Source: Dryococelus australis
Taxonomy: Eukaryota > Arthropoda > Insecta > Phasmatodea > Phasmatidae
Direction: 5' to 3'
Length of the DNA stretch: 64,000 nucleotides
Assembly (NCBI GenBank): GCA_029891345.1
Contig: CM057002.1
Location: 67,040,590 to 67,104,589 of the forward strand
Every line of letters begins with the position of its first letter. Positions within the stretch are counted from its first letter, which is position 1. The position numbers and the translations under genes are program-made. The notes beneath the pieces are model-generated. The model saw nothing but the letters and a program-made list of their open reading frames with translations. It ran no database searches and was not told the origin of the DNA. Shown here one piece after another: positions 1 to 7,974 of this stretch.

Positions 1-418
1 TATTGGGAAACCATGTCTGTAATTTTACGGAGTGTTATGGAATATTTTGCCATCACTTTCCCGTAATTACGGCTTTATATCAGTGGATATAGTGGAGTAA
101 TAATGTAACCTTCTTCGAACTGAACTGTTTACTTAGATCAATAACATCAAATGTATATCGAAGATCACAGATACGACCTGTCTTAGTTGTTATACTCAAG
201 AATCTCGTGTTTATAGCTGGGAAAACAGATTTGCAAGGTTTCAATATGTAGTGAACAGGTTTGAAAGTTCTCCTTCCGTAACTTGATATCGCCTATCTGC
301 TTGGGAATTAATTTCCCCGCTTAAGTTGGACAGAGGAAATTCGTCTCCTACGATGTTGAAAATTGGTAATTCGTTTGCAAACAGTTAACCCACGGGTAAA
401 CTACGTCGTTCAATCTTC
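1..418. other. host flank left of the Polinton insertion
   Basis: AT-rich sequence with no coding frame, RNA or repeat that I recognise. It ends at the 6-bp target-site duplication AACGTA (419-424) that borders the element. Confidence 0.6.
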
Positions 419-424
419 AACGTA
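419..424 (+). repeat. target-site duplication AACGTA, left copy
   Basis: The six bases AACGTA directly precede the left element tip and are repeated exactly after the right tip at 7975-7980. Six bases is the duplication length made by Polinton integrases. Confidence 0.93.
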
Positions 425-865
425 AGTAGTAAGACATAGTTCCTTCACTGGCAGGATTCCAGGATTCGGAATTTTTACCGCCATCTTGGAATTTTTCTTA
501 CAAAATCACGTGTTTTTACCCAAAAATCAGTAATTTCCAGTAAAAATTGACTAAAAATTTCCTATTTTGCACAGCTACAAAAGATGGCTCCCCCAAAAAA
601 ATCCTTCAGAGTATTCTGGTCGCCATCTTGAATTTTCTTTTTCCCTTAAAAAAATTTCCCTTTTTTCCCTCAAGATTTCCCTTCAAAAAATGTTATTAAA
701 AATTTGTATAAAAATTTTAATTTATAAACTTACATTTCCGGAGGTCTCCCCCCACCACCAATTACTCTCCTCTGTTCGAAACCAGAAGACGACTGACTCC
801 CGCGCCTCCACTCTCCTCGCATATAACCATTCCGCCATACTGATTTTTCATTCGACATTTGTTTA

Positions 866-1050
866 CATTATACTGGAGGCAGTCGTTTTTGTTTATATAT
901 TACTGGAGGCAGCCATTTTTGTTTATACATTGCTGGAGGCAGCCATATTTGTTTTTTTCGTACATCATTTTTTTATATATGTTACTGAAGGTGGCCATAT
1001 TTGTTTTTATTCGTGCATCATTTATTTATATACGTTACTGGAGGCTGCCA
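866..1050 (+). repeat. short tandem repeats inside the left terminal inverted repeat
   Basis: About five imperfect units are spaced 30-53 bp apart. Each contains ACTGGAGGCAGCCAT followed by T-rich TTTGTTTATATA. The same series occurs inverted in the right arm near 7370-7550. Confidence 0.8.
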
Positions 1051-1339
1051 TGATGGGAGGCAGCCATCTTGCAAGGTGCAGTCATCCATGTTTTTATTGC
1101 CATTTGTTTTATAGTTTGTGTCTCACCTTTGTGCGACAACCTGATTATGCCGCTTGATATAGGCCTGTACCGAATGGTAACATTGACCATTCCTGCGAAG
1201 TACTTAACTTTATTAATTTTTTTATTATTATATATAAAACGGGTAATGTTTTGTTGAAATGAAACACAGCATATCTGTTTTACATAAAATTTATTGTACA
1301 CACAATAAAATATGCAGGTTTAATAATCTTCTTCGACGT

Positions 1340-1404
1340 TTACCGCTTGGTGTCCGCCTCGGCGACCAAGGAATTGTAGTGGGCAGGGAAACCCCACCAC
1401 TTGA
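1340..1404 (-). pseudogene. duplicated 3' end of integrase chromodomain inside left inverted repeat
   Basis: Read on the minus strand, these bases encode the same closing chromodomain residues (KWWGFPA..YNS..AEAD..R) as the authentic integrase end at 7072-7136. They are present only because the inverted repeat extends into the gene. Upstream of 1404 on this strand the sequence is instead the end of the major capsid frame, so this is a passenger fragment and not a gene. Confidence 0.8.
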
Positions 1405-1459
1405 AACTGGCGATGCTCGAAGACGAGACAACTGTTACGGTGTGCGAACAGTCAACTGC

Positions 1460-2683
1460 GCTCATGACAGTATTTTGACGGTTCTGTCTCGGCAATTGTA
1501 AGATACAAACCGGTCGTGAAGTATCAGGCAAAATGCTTACGTGTTGGAAGGAATATTTTCATGTGACGTGAATTCGATCATGCAGTTGATCACATTGGAG
1601 GTAATACTCTCATCCTGTTTACTCAACTCGAATACCATGAGAGGGGCCAAACTCTTAAACATATCAGGGCTCAATATCAGGGATTGGGTGCGTCCATAAT
1701 ATGCAGTTTGGAATTGAGCGTACATCTGATATGCCTGCAAATACTGGCCATTTCCAAAGTTCGTGTTCATGTCTACGTACGGTTAGCTTCCGCTAATCAA
1801 AAATATTGTGACATTTTCTATTTGGCATGTGTCGAACTGCGAACGGCTCACTCCTACATTGTGCTGTCATCCGATCTGTAGCCCAATAATGATGTACCTT
1901 GGTTTCTCAGAAGCAAAACTGGTCTTCACCACCCAGCTAATGCACTGGCTTGCTGGCAATTCAGGGCATGTCTCCAGACTCCACGACCTTAAAGCCACAT
2001 CGATGTTTTTACCATATTCCACATACTGCAACATGTGTAGTCGTTCTGCAGTGCTGAACTGCACATGAGGCAGCATCCATTCGATAGACTGTAGGTTCAG
2101 GTCCACTGCCTCCAGGTTTTCTCTTGTACCCACTATGGTATTTAAATGCCTATTGGTGAGCATTATCACCAGCTCCTGCTTCGAATTGAAGATAATTCGT
2201 TTGTAGTCTTCGACAAATCCCAATAACATGGAGAGCGGAACACATACTTCGAACCTTCCTTCGGCATAAATAGGAACACTATAGCCATCTTCGATTCCCC
2301 AGCCTGCCATCTTGGCTGCAAGCAGCCCATTCGGCATGAGCGAAAGGTAATTTTTGATCGTTGAGGTTATGCCCACATCTCGCGACTGGTCCACCTCGGC
2401 ACCATTGAGAAAGTAAGCGATGCGATCAAACATGGTGAAGAATTCCATTGCTAATTATTTTCGTCGATGCTGGATTGGTCCCATCTTCTTTCGCCAGAGT
2501 CCCCCTAATTCGCGGGAAAGACTGGCAAGAAACAGTGCAGATATCTTGGTGTTGGACCACTATCCGAACCTCCGATGGTAGTGTGTAAGGCCCAATCAGG
2601 AACAGCTCATACGCATGAAGTTCCACCTACGGTATGCTGTCTTCGAAAATGATTGTTTCTTCGTAGTTTAGGAAATCTTCCAT
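1460..2683 (-). pseudogene. Polinton major capsid protein (double jelly-roll hexon), broken
   Basis: The product would be the major capsid protein that builds the icosahedral shell, as in adintoviruses and Polintons. Residue patterns of the insect family are visible: an N-terminal ELHAYE...VRI.VQHQD block (about 2625-2560), DVGITS..KNYLSLMP and VPLSMLLGF..DY (about 2380-2220), LRSW and EKPRYIIIG (about 2000-1885), FDTCQIENV (about 1830), YQMY..FQ..YYG (about 1730-1690), and C-terminal AFCLILHDR. The ATG at 2683 is my choice because the frame from it leads directly into the N-terminal block. Breaks are a TAG at 2627-2629, one frame change near 2430-2450, TGA at 1867-1869, TAA at 1783-1785 and TAA at 1537-1539. 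The natural end is TGA at 1460-1462. From 2448 to the end the frame is otherwise continuous, so decay is mostly by nonsense mutation. It is the last gene of the leftward virion block. Confidence 0.85.
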
Positions 2684-2728
2684 GCCATTCGTCCTCGTAG
2701 TTGAGACTGCAGAGGATAATCTCTCTAG

Positions 2729-2824
2729 CACGTGTTAACTCCTTAGAGACCTGTGACTTACTGATGGTAGGTTTTGCATGTGTTAACTCCTTGGAGACCT
2801 ATGACGTACTGATGGTAGGTTTTG
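2729..2824. repeat. 48-bp tandem duplication between penton-like and major capsid genes
   Basis: Two near-identical 48-base units (2729-2776 and 2777-2824) share TGTTAACTCCTT.GAGACC and ACTGATGGTAGGTTTTG. They sit upstream of the major capsid start, just downstream on the minus strand of a TATAAAAG motif. A promoter or regulatory role is inferred only from position. Confidence 0.8.
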
Positions 2825-2835
2825 CACGACACGTT

Positions 2836-2844
2836 CTTTTATAG
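2836..2844 (-). promoter_or_regulatory. TATA-like motif CTATAAAAG before the major capsid gene
   Basis: The minus strand reads CTATAAAAG about 155 bases before the major capsid ATG (2683), ahead of the 48-bp repeats. The same core precedes other genes of the element (3578-3588, 4678-4687 and 5339-5347). Confidence 0.5.
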
Positions 2845-2863
2845 CTTGTGGTCGGCGTAAATC

Positions 2864-3550
2864 TTATACCCATCTTCTCAAATGTAGGTGTAGGATGATT
2901 TCATTTCGAAAGTTCACCAACTCTCAGCGCTGGTCGACGACTGTCATTGCCAACTCGTGTGTTCTCTTCACGACGACCGGAACATAAATGATGCTTTGCG
3001 GTTCCACGACCAGTCTATAACACGGAAGGACCATAGGTGAAAATTCGTGCAGTGTATTGCTCGGCCTGCAGTTGAGGTATGTGCCCCTCGTTATATTGCA
3101 GGTTATTCCTATCACATTGGCTGTCAAAATATTTACAGGCTGCGACGACATGTGTGTTTCACCAGCTTCGTATATGCACGGCTCGAACCCCAGCATCGGT
3201 CCGATGGTATCCAGTTTCGTAAAGTCAATATCTTCGTTGCATCTGATAACACTCTTCAGAGTATTGGGATTCCCATGTAGTTCGAATTCAGTGTCGGGGA
3301 CAGACAATCTTCAATGTACCTTGCAATATCTTCTATTTCATAAGAACCAATGGGCAGCAACACTTCATGGGAAACATTACCACTTTTTTACGATGTACAG
3401 CTTGGAGTTTTTTTCATCAATGTTCGGTATCTCATTGTAAGCTTGAAAATCGACAAGGCCTATACTCCATTTCCCCTCCATGTCTAGTGGCAGAAAATGT
3501 ACTCCATGCAGCTCGGAGCTACGACCCGTCAAGGTAAGTGTTATCGACAT
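2864..3550 (-). pseudogene. Polinton penton-like minor capsid protein, broken
   Basis: It resembles the minor capsid (penton-type single jelly-roll) protein of insect Polintons and adintoviruses, which would occupy the shell vertices. The ATG at 3550 opens a frame with MSITLTL...HFLPLDMEGKWSIGL.DFQAYN..PNIDE, the usual N-terminus of the family. The central and C-terminal parts show TLKSVI.C...IDFTK...IG.MLGF, NVI.I.CNI..G.Y...P..TLHEF.P and IIYVPV. Two frame changes near 3390 and 3305 cancel each other, and a TGA lies at about 2924-2926. The family-typical C-terminus continues after that stop to the TAA at 2864-2866. The gene follows the protease by 40 bases in the leftward block. Confidence 0.82.
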
Positions 3551-3577
3551 GACTGATGGTTTCCTTGCGGTGTATAT

Positions 3578-3588
3578 CCTTTTTATAC
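3578..3588 (-). promoter_or_regulatory. TATA-like motif GTATAAAAAGG before the penton-like gene
   Basis: Located about 28-38 bases upstream of the ATG at 3550 on the minus strand, a classical TATA-box distance. It overlaps the 3' end of the protease region by a few bases. Confidence 0.6.
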
Positions 3589-3590
3589 AA

Positions 3591-3956
3591 TTATTTGTAT
3601 GAGCGAACCAGGAAGTGAAGTCTCAAATGTCCGCAGTTCCACGTGTTAGGCAGTTGCTCCGTTTCGTAGTTGTAAGTTAGATTACAATTTGTCAGGTACT
3701 TGCGCAATTCGGGCAGAGGGCGCTATTTCCCAAAACTATCATAATATTCTGCGTGTTTACTCTTTTTTACGTAGGCTACCCAGTGCGTGCTGGGTCCTGC
3801 TGTCGTATCCAGATTAATTATGGTGCATTCTTCTCTCTTGGGTCTAGCGAGCAAACTATCTCTCATAAACACTCCTCTAAAATAAAGTATTTTCAATTTG
3901 CGTACAAACAGTTCCGAATCCACATTCGTGAGTGCTCGTTTCGGTAGAGATTTCAT
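3591..3956 (-). pseudogene. adenain-type cysteine protease of the Polinton, one nonsense mutation
   Basis: Homologous in pattern to the adenovirus-type maturation protease (peptidase family C5) that cleaves virion proteins. The ATG at 3956 begins the family start KSLPKRALTNVD, followed by LKILYFRGVFMRD, a region with NLD..AGPSTHW carrying the catalytic His, and YYDSFG carrying the acidic residue. A TAG at 3723-3725 interrupts directly after YDSFGK. The same frame continues to the TAA at 3591-3593 and contains the NCGH block expected to hold the catalytic Cys (codon 3633-3635). Catalytic residues are thus visible on both sides of the break. Upstream the frame is open into the basic core region (4367-3957), so the protease may be fused to it. 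Confidence 0.85.
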
Positions 3957-4643
3957 TATTGTTTCTTCCTGCTGCGCCATTTTTGCACACTTCCACCTCC
4001 TACTGGGTAAGGTCTTAGGTAGAGGCCTTGCCCGTTTTTTTTTACCCATGCTGATAGCTTCCATACTTGCATTGTGTCTTTGTGCCTCGGTCAACTGCTT
4101 CCGTTCGTTCGATGCGGTGTTGACGGCTCGGGTGATACCACTCGTGGCTCTGATTAGGCCTCCGAAGGCCCTGAGTGCAGGCAAAAGCAATGGAAAAAAT
4201 TCACCGGTAGATATGTTCTTAGACTTGGTGGCTTTTCTTATTTTTGTAACTGCTTTCCTTTTCACTTGTGCCTTTCTTTTGCTCTTATCAGCCAAGCCCA
4301 TCTTCACTTTGGCATTCAACAAGTTGGAAACACCCCACGCTGCTATTTTTTCCCCTGAACCCGGCATCTGATAATTTTCTCATTTCGTTCGCCTTCTCCA
4401 TGCTAGTATCTTGTCTGCCCGATGTCTGGCTTGCAGATCCTTGTGCTTGGAATAAGCGATGTCGTGCTGCTTGCACGCCTCATCCAGGGCGTTTATGCCT
4501 GTCTCGTTGCGTGACAGTCTTTTAGATAATTTGGTTCCTGGCCCGCAGAACCTGTATCCAGGAATGTGCAGTTCGAATGGTAGATTGTTGATCAGTATAT
4601 TGATGACCCTAAATCCAGCTACGGTCTTACATCTTCGAGACAT
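3957..4643 (-). pseudogene. phospholipase A2-like and basic core protein of the Polinton, one nonsense mutation
   Basis: The ATG at 4643 starts a frame with a parvovirus-type secreted phospholipase A2 motif. It has a calcium loop GYRFCGPGTKL and the catalytic helix ALDEACKQHDIAY with the His-Asp pair. In parvoviruses this activity breaches endosomal membranes, and related domains occur in insect Polinton/adintovirus proteins. A TGA at 4380-4382 interrupts, but the same frame continues from 4367. The continuation has a Lys/Arg-rich stretch, an Ala/Gly-rich hydrophobic part (FFPLLLPALRAFGGLIRATSG) and a RHNASMEAISMGK block, resembling the core (pX-like) tail of insect copies. The frame then runs without a stop into the protease. 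It leads the leftward block, with a TATAAAAGG motif 35-44 bases upstream. Confidence 0.8.
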
Positions 4644-4677
4644 CGTGGTGAACTGAGCGAGAAAAGTATAATACGCT

Positions 4678-4687
4678 CCTTTTATAC
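4678..4687 (-). promoter_or_regulatory. TATA-like motif GTATAAAAGG before the PLA2/core gene
   Basis: On the minus strand this lies 35-44 bases upstream of the ATG at 4643. It shares its sequence with the motifs before the penton-like and DUF8207-like genes. Confidence 0.6.
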
Positions 4688-4746
4688 ATTTTCGTTTCAG
4701 CATCAATCTATACTTGGAACAGTACGGACGTATCACATATTCCAAT

Positions 4747-5308
4747 ATGAGATTTCGGTGCGAATTCTGCCAGAAGCTGTTTTCTCGGCGTGATACTTTA
4801 AAGAGACTGCTAAAATATGCACAAAGTCATCAAGAAGCTTGTTAATACTAACTCCACCGCCGCTTCCAGAATATTGCAGTGGTAATATACGTATTATCAA
4901 GCAAGGTGTTACTCTACCCATACCATAATTCGAAATGTTAGTGAACCTGAACAATCTGGGGATGCTGCTACTAAACATTTCGTCCTCGAAACTGGTAATA
5001 ACATCATTTCGGAACTGCACAGAATGTTGGCAGAACAAAACGCATTCTTTCGAAACTACCTGTCGAAGCTCGGAGCGAAGATGGAGCGTGAGAAGATGGA
5101 GATCGACCCCGATATGGTAGCTATGGACAAGCATGTGACGAGTGTTCAAAGGCAAATTATTGACAGATTGAATGTAACATCTGCACAAAATGAAGAGAAT
5201 CTGGAAAACCTGGAAGGATATATGACACATACAGTCGATACATCGATTTCCCACCTCACCACAAAAACAGATATTCAAAATTACAGCGAACGTCTGAGCA
5301 AGATATAA
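4747..5308 (+). pseudogene. degenerate C2H2 zinc-finger / coiled-coil gene of the Polinton
   Basis: The ATG at 4747 opens a 32-codon frame with CEFCQKLFSRRDTLKR, the first half of a C2H2 zinc finger. The first zinc-binding His is replaced by Leu, and a TAA closes the frame at 4843-4845. Another frame from about 4846, with a stop near 4880, continues to 5306-5308. Its second part is hydrophilic and predicted helical, with MLAEQNAFFRNYLSKL and a Lys/Glu-rich, Asn/Glu-rich tail. Zinc fingers precede larger replication or accessory proteins in some Polintons, so this may be the N-terminal remnant of a lost gene. Alternatively the two parts were separate small genes. I do not recognise the second part. 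It diverges from the PLA2/core gene across a 103-base gap. Confidence 0.5.
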
Positions 5309-5338
5309 AGTATTTTGACGGAGACTAGCGACTAAACC

Positions 5339-5347
5339 TATAAAAGA
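5339..5347 (+). promoter_or_regulatory. TATA-like motif TATAAAAGA before the DUF8207-like gene
   Basis: Plus-strand TATAAAAGA stands 40 bases upstream of an ATG at 5379, though the longest frame of the gene uses a different phase. Confidence 0.55.
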
Positions 5348-5349
5348 AT

Positions 5350-6225
5350 GTGACAGTGAGAATTTTTATTCGGTGTGATGGCGGGTATTGCAGCAAACTA
5401 CATCGAGTGGTTCAGTCTGCCCACTCAAAATATTTGCTCGCCAAGAGAGCCAAAATTTCACGCGACCATAAAAATGAAGGAATTTTTAAGCCCATTACTC
5501 ATTGTCTGGATGTTCTCAGGGAGAGCTACGAAGCACCCGTAGTTGTAAAGTCTGAAATCGACACTACTGCTAAGCCTTTGCAGAAGCGAAAGCATGGTGA
5601 AGTACAGTCAAATCAGGACGACGCGATCGGATGTGGATTTCTCACACAAAAATAAAGTATGGAAGAGACCCCTGAAATATATAATGCTTTGGCTCGGCTG
5701 TACCTACAATTGTACACATCTCGTAATAATGATACGACGTACGATGTATACAGGCATAATGATAAATGGTTCCTTGATGCTGCTGAAATAGAGTTTCTAA
5801 CAGGTGGGAGCATCCGAGTTGGCAATTACATGGTACATGGAACCCCCGGAATATACGAACTTTTATTTCGCAAGGAGCCCAGGGACTTTACAGAATCTGA
5901 CCTCCTGGAATACAAAAATTTGCTCGAACTCATGCATGCACTTTACCAAGTCAACGCTCTCGAGACTGGTGTATATAAGGATGAAGATCACGAAAAAAAT
6001 TACATTCTTGCAGATCTCTACAGCAGCCTAGCACTGAGAATCGGCGAAGGTCTGAAGAAGATAGACGATGGCAATATCTTTGATTACGTGTTTTGAGACG
6101 ATCCGAACAAACTGGTAGATAGGTTCCAGCTACTGCTTGCTTCGCGAAGTGTTGGCAATTACTCCCACGCCAACGAGATAGTTTCAATCATAGAAGAACT
6201 TAAGGAGGCGGGCTACATACGATGA
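5350..6225 (+). pseudogene. DUF8207-type Polinton protein, broken
   Basis: This matches, from memory, a protein of unknown function that accompanies insect Polinton integrases. An N-terminal Lys-rich helical part (HSKYLLAKRAK...FKPITHCLDVL, 5410-5520) is followed by a Lys/Glu linker. The core domain (5659-6090) has ARLYLQLY, DTTYDVY..NDKWF, GTPGIYELLF and DLLEYKNLLE..HALYQ. A typical end DDPNKLVDR...HANEI.SIIEELK.AG follows. In-frame stops are TAA at 5653-5655 and TGA at 6094-6096, the second probably a former Trp codon. The natural stop is TGA 6223-6225, which overlaps the integrase ATG (6222) in an ATGA arrangement. The original start is uncertain: an ATG at 5379 is in another phase, suggesting an early frame change. 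Confidence 0.75.
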
Positions 6226-7136
6226 ATCGATTGGGTATCGCCAAATAACTGCATGCTGCTGCCAGGCGCTACTACCGCCGTCGCAAGGTCATGATTTGTG
6301 GGGTGAACGATCTGTTTCAAGCTGACCTCGTCGAGATGATACTGTATGCTCAAGTCAACAAAGGCTACAAATACATGTTGACAGTCTTCGATGCCTATAT
6401 CAAATTCGCCTGGGCCAGACCGGTCAAGTCGAAGAATGCACATGACATCACCAAGGCCATCGCAGATGTTTTGAGCGAAGGACACATCCCGACCAATTTG
6501 CAAATCGACCGAGGTAAGGAATTCTAAATGCAAAGTTCAAGGCCCTGATGAAGAAACATAACATAAATCATTATTCCACATACAGTAATCTCAAAGCTTC
6601 AATCGTCGAGAGGTTCAACAGGTCTCTGAAGGGCAAGATGTAAAAGCATTTCGCAGCAAATCGTAGATCCAAGTGGCTTGAGCTACTGCCGAAACTTGTG
6701 CGCGAGTATGACTCTACAGTGCACTCGACCACTCGCATGAAGCCCGAAGATGTTAAGGACGACTCCCTGGTTCGGACTGTGTATGCTATTCCGAAGAGGA
6801 AGGACCACGCAAGTCTAAAGCCAAGATCAAAGACCTGGTGTGCATCGCCAAACAGAAAGGTGTCTTTGAGAAAGGGCTCACAGCGAATTGGAGTGCCGAA
6901 CTGTTTCGTGTGCGATATATATGTAACTATGCTCCGAGGACCTACTATCTCGAAGATCTGAACAATGTACCCATAAATAGCGGATTCTTCCCCGAGGAGA
7001 TCCGGCTGATGAAGTTTCCAGATATGTATTTGGTGGAAAAGTGCTGAAACGGCGTAATAGAAGGGCCTACATCAAGTGGTGGGGTTTCCCTGCCCGCTAC
7101 AATTCCTGGGTCGCCGAGGCGGACATCGAGCGGTGA
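6222..7136 (+). pseudogene. retroviral-type integrase with C-terminal chromodomain (Polinton c-integrase), broken
   Basis: The product would insert the element into chromosomes and create the 6-bp duplication. The D,D(35)E core is visible. The first Asp is in LFQADLVEM (6324-6326), the second in NLQIDRGKEF (6507-6509) and Glu in SIVERFNRSLK (6608-6610); GYKYMLTVFDAY and KFAWA are also family-typical. The SH3-like region follows (GVFEKGLTANWSAELFRV, YYLEDL). A chromodomain with YIKWWGFPARYNSW ends at TGA 7134-7136. Damage includes TAA 6246-6248, a frame change near 6525, TAA 6641-6643, and frame changes near 6810 and 7042. The final 65 bases lie inside the right terminal inverted repeat. The start overlaps the stop of the preceding gene. 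Confidence 0.88.
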
Positions 7137-7974
7137 ACGTCGAAGAAGATTTATAAACCTGTATGTTTTACTATGTGTACAAAAACCTTTTCCGCTTTAT
7201 ATATAAGAATTAAAAGAATTAATAAATGTAAATACTTTGCAGAAATGGTCAATGTCACCATTTGGTACAGGCCTATATCAGGTGGCATAATCGGGTTATC
7301 GCACAGAGGTGAGACACAAACTATAAAACAAATGATAATAAAAAACATGGAGGACTGCACTTAGCAAGATGGCTGCCTCCCATGATGACAGCCTCCAGTA
7401 ACATATATAAACAAATTATGTAGGAATAAAACGAATATGGCCACCTTCAGTAACATATATAAAAAAAAGATGTACGAAAAAAACAAATATGGCCGCCTCC
7501 AGTAGCATATAAACAAATATGGCTGCCTCCAGTAGTATGTAAACAAATTACGAATGAAAATCAAGATGGCGTAATGAGTATATGAAGGAAGAGGAGGCGA
7601 GGGAGTCAGTCGTCTGCTGGATTCGAACAGAGGTGAGTGATTGGGGGTGCGGGGGGAGACCTTTGAGGGGGCAAAAGTGAAATTTGGACGGAGAAAGGGG
7701 AATTTTTAAGGGAAAAAGGGAAATTCATGATAGCGACCAGAATCCTCTGAAGGATTTTTTGGGGGGAGTCGTCTTTCGTAGCTGTGCAAAATAGAAAATT
7801 CTTAGGTAATTTTTAGGGAAAATGATTGATTTTTGTGTAAAAACAAGTGATGTTTGGATAAAAACACATTATTTTGTAAGAAAAATTACAAAATGGCGGA
7901 ATCCAAGATGGCGGTCAAAATCTCGAATCCCGAATCCTTGAATCCTGTCCGTTAAGGAACTATGTCTTACTACT
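7072..7974 (-). repeat. Polinton right terminal inverted repeat
   Basis: Inverted partner of 425-1404. Its inner edge lies inside the last 21 codons of the integrase chromodomain, so the integrase reading frame ends within the repeat at 7136. The divergence and length difference between arms indicate substantial age since insertion or last homogenisation. Confidence 0.93.
7370..7550 (-). repeat. short tandem repeats inside the right terminal inverted repeat
   Basis: Inverted counterpart of 866-1050, with units carrying ATGGCTGCCTCCAGT and T/A-rich spacers. Copy spacing differs slightly from the left arm, which explains part of the arm length difference. Confidence 0.78.

Larger units (their letters stand above)
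425..1404 (+). repeat. Polinton left terminal inverted repeat
   Basis: It matches the reverse complement of 7072-7974 along its whole length with scattered substitutions and indels (980 versus 903 bases). Shared landmarks are the tip, the GCTGTGCAAAATAG-type block near 575, an internal repeat cluster at 866-1050, and a copy of the integrase 3' end at 1340-1404. The small frames found here are low-complexity and differ between the two arms, so no gene is called inside the repeat. Confidence 0.93.
425..7974. mobile_element. compact Polinton/Maverick-type element (adintovirus-like), capsid-coding, degraded
   Basis: The element is bounded by long inverted repeats with tips AGTAGTAAGAC at the left and its complement at the right. 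The perfect 6-bp direct repeat AACGTA flanks it at 419-424 and 7975-7980. Long terminal repeats, an AG-type terminus, a 6-bp duplication and a retroviral-like integrase are diagnostic of Polintons. Genes seen are the major capsid, penton-like, adenain-like protease and PLA2/core genes on the minus strand, and the zinc-finger/coiled-coil, DUF8207-like and integrase genes on the plus strand. The interior is about 5.7 kb and densely filled. No protein-primed DNA polymerase B and no FtsK/HerA-type ATPase is present, whereas most Polintons are about 15-20 kb and carry both. All genes have stops or frame breaks, so the copy is dead, although its ends and duplication are intact. It could be a deletion derivative or a member of a naturally small lineage. 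Confidence 0.95.

Noticed and set aside
567-1301. Open frames of 62-196 codons inside the left inverted repeat
   Set aside because: Low-complexity translations of T-rich tandem repeats that are not conserved as intact frames in the right arm.
4733-5278. 181-codon minus-strand open frame
   Set aside because: It is antisense to the zinc-finger/coiled-coil gene, has no recognisable family features, and overlaps the upstream region of the PLA2/core gene.
1460-6225. Stop-codon reassignment as explanation for in-frame stops in the Polinton genes
   Set aside because: All three stop codons interrupt conserved frames and frameshifts are also present, so ordinary decay is simpler.
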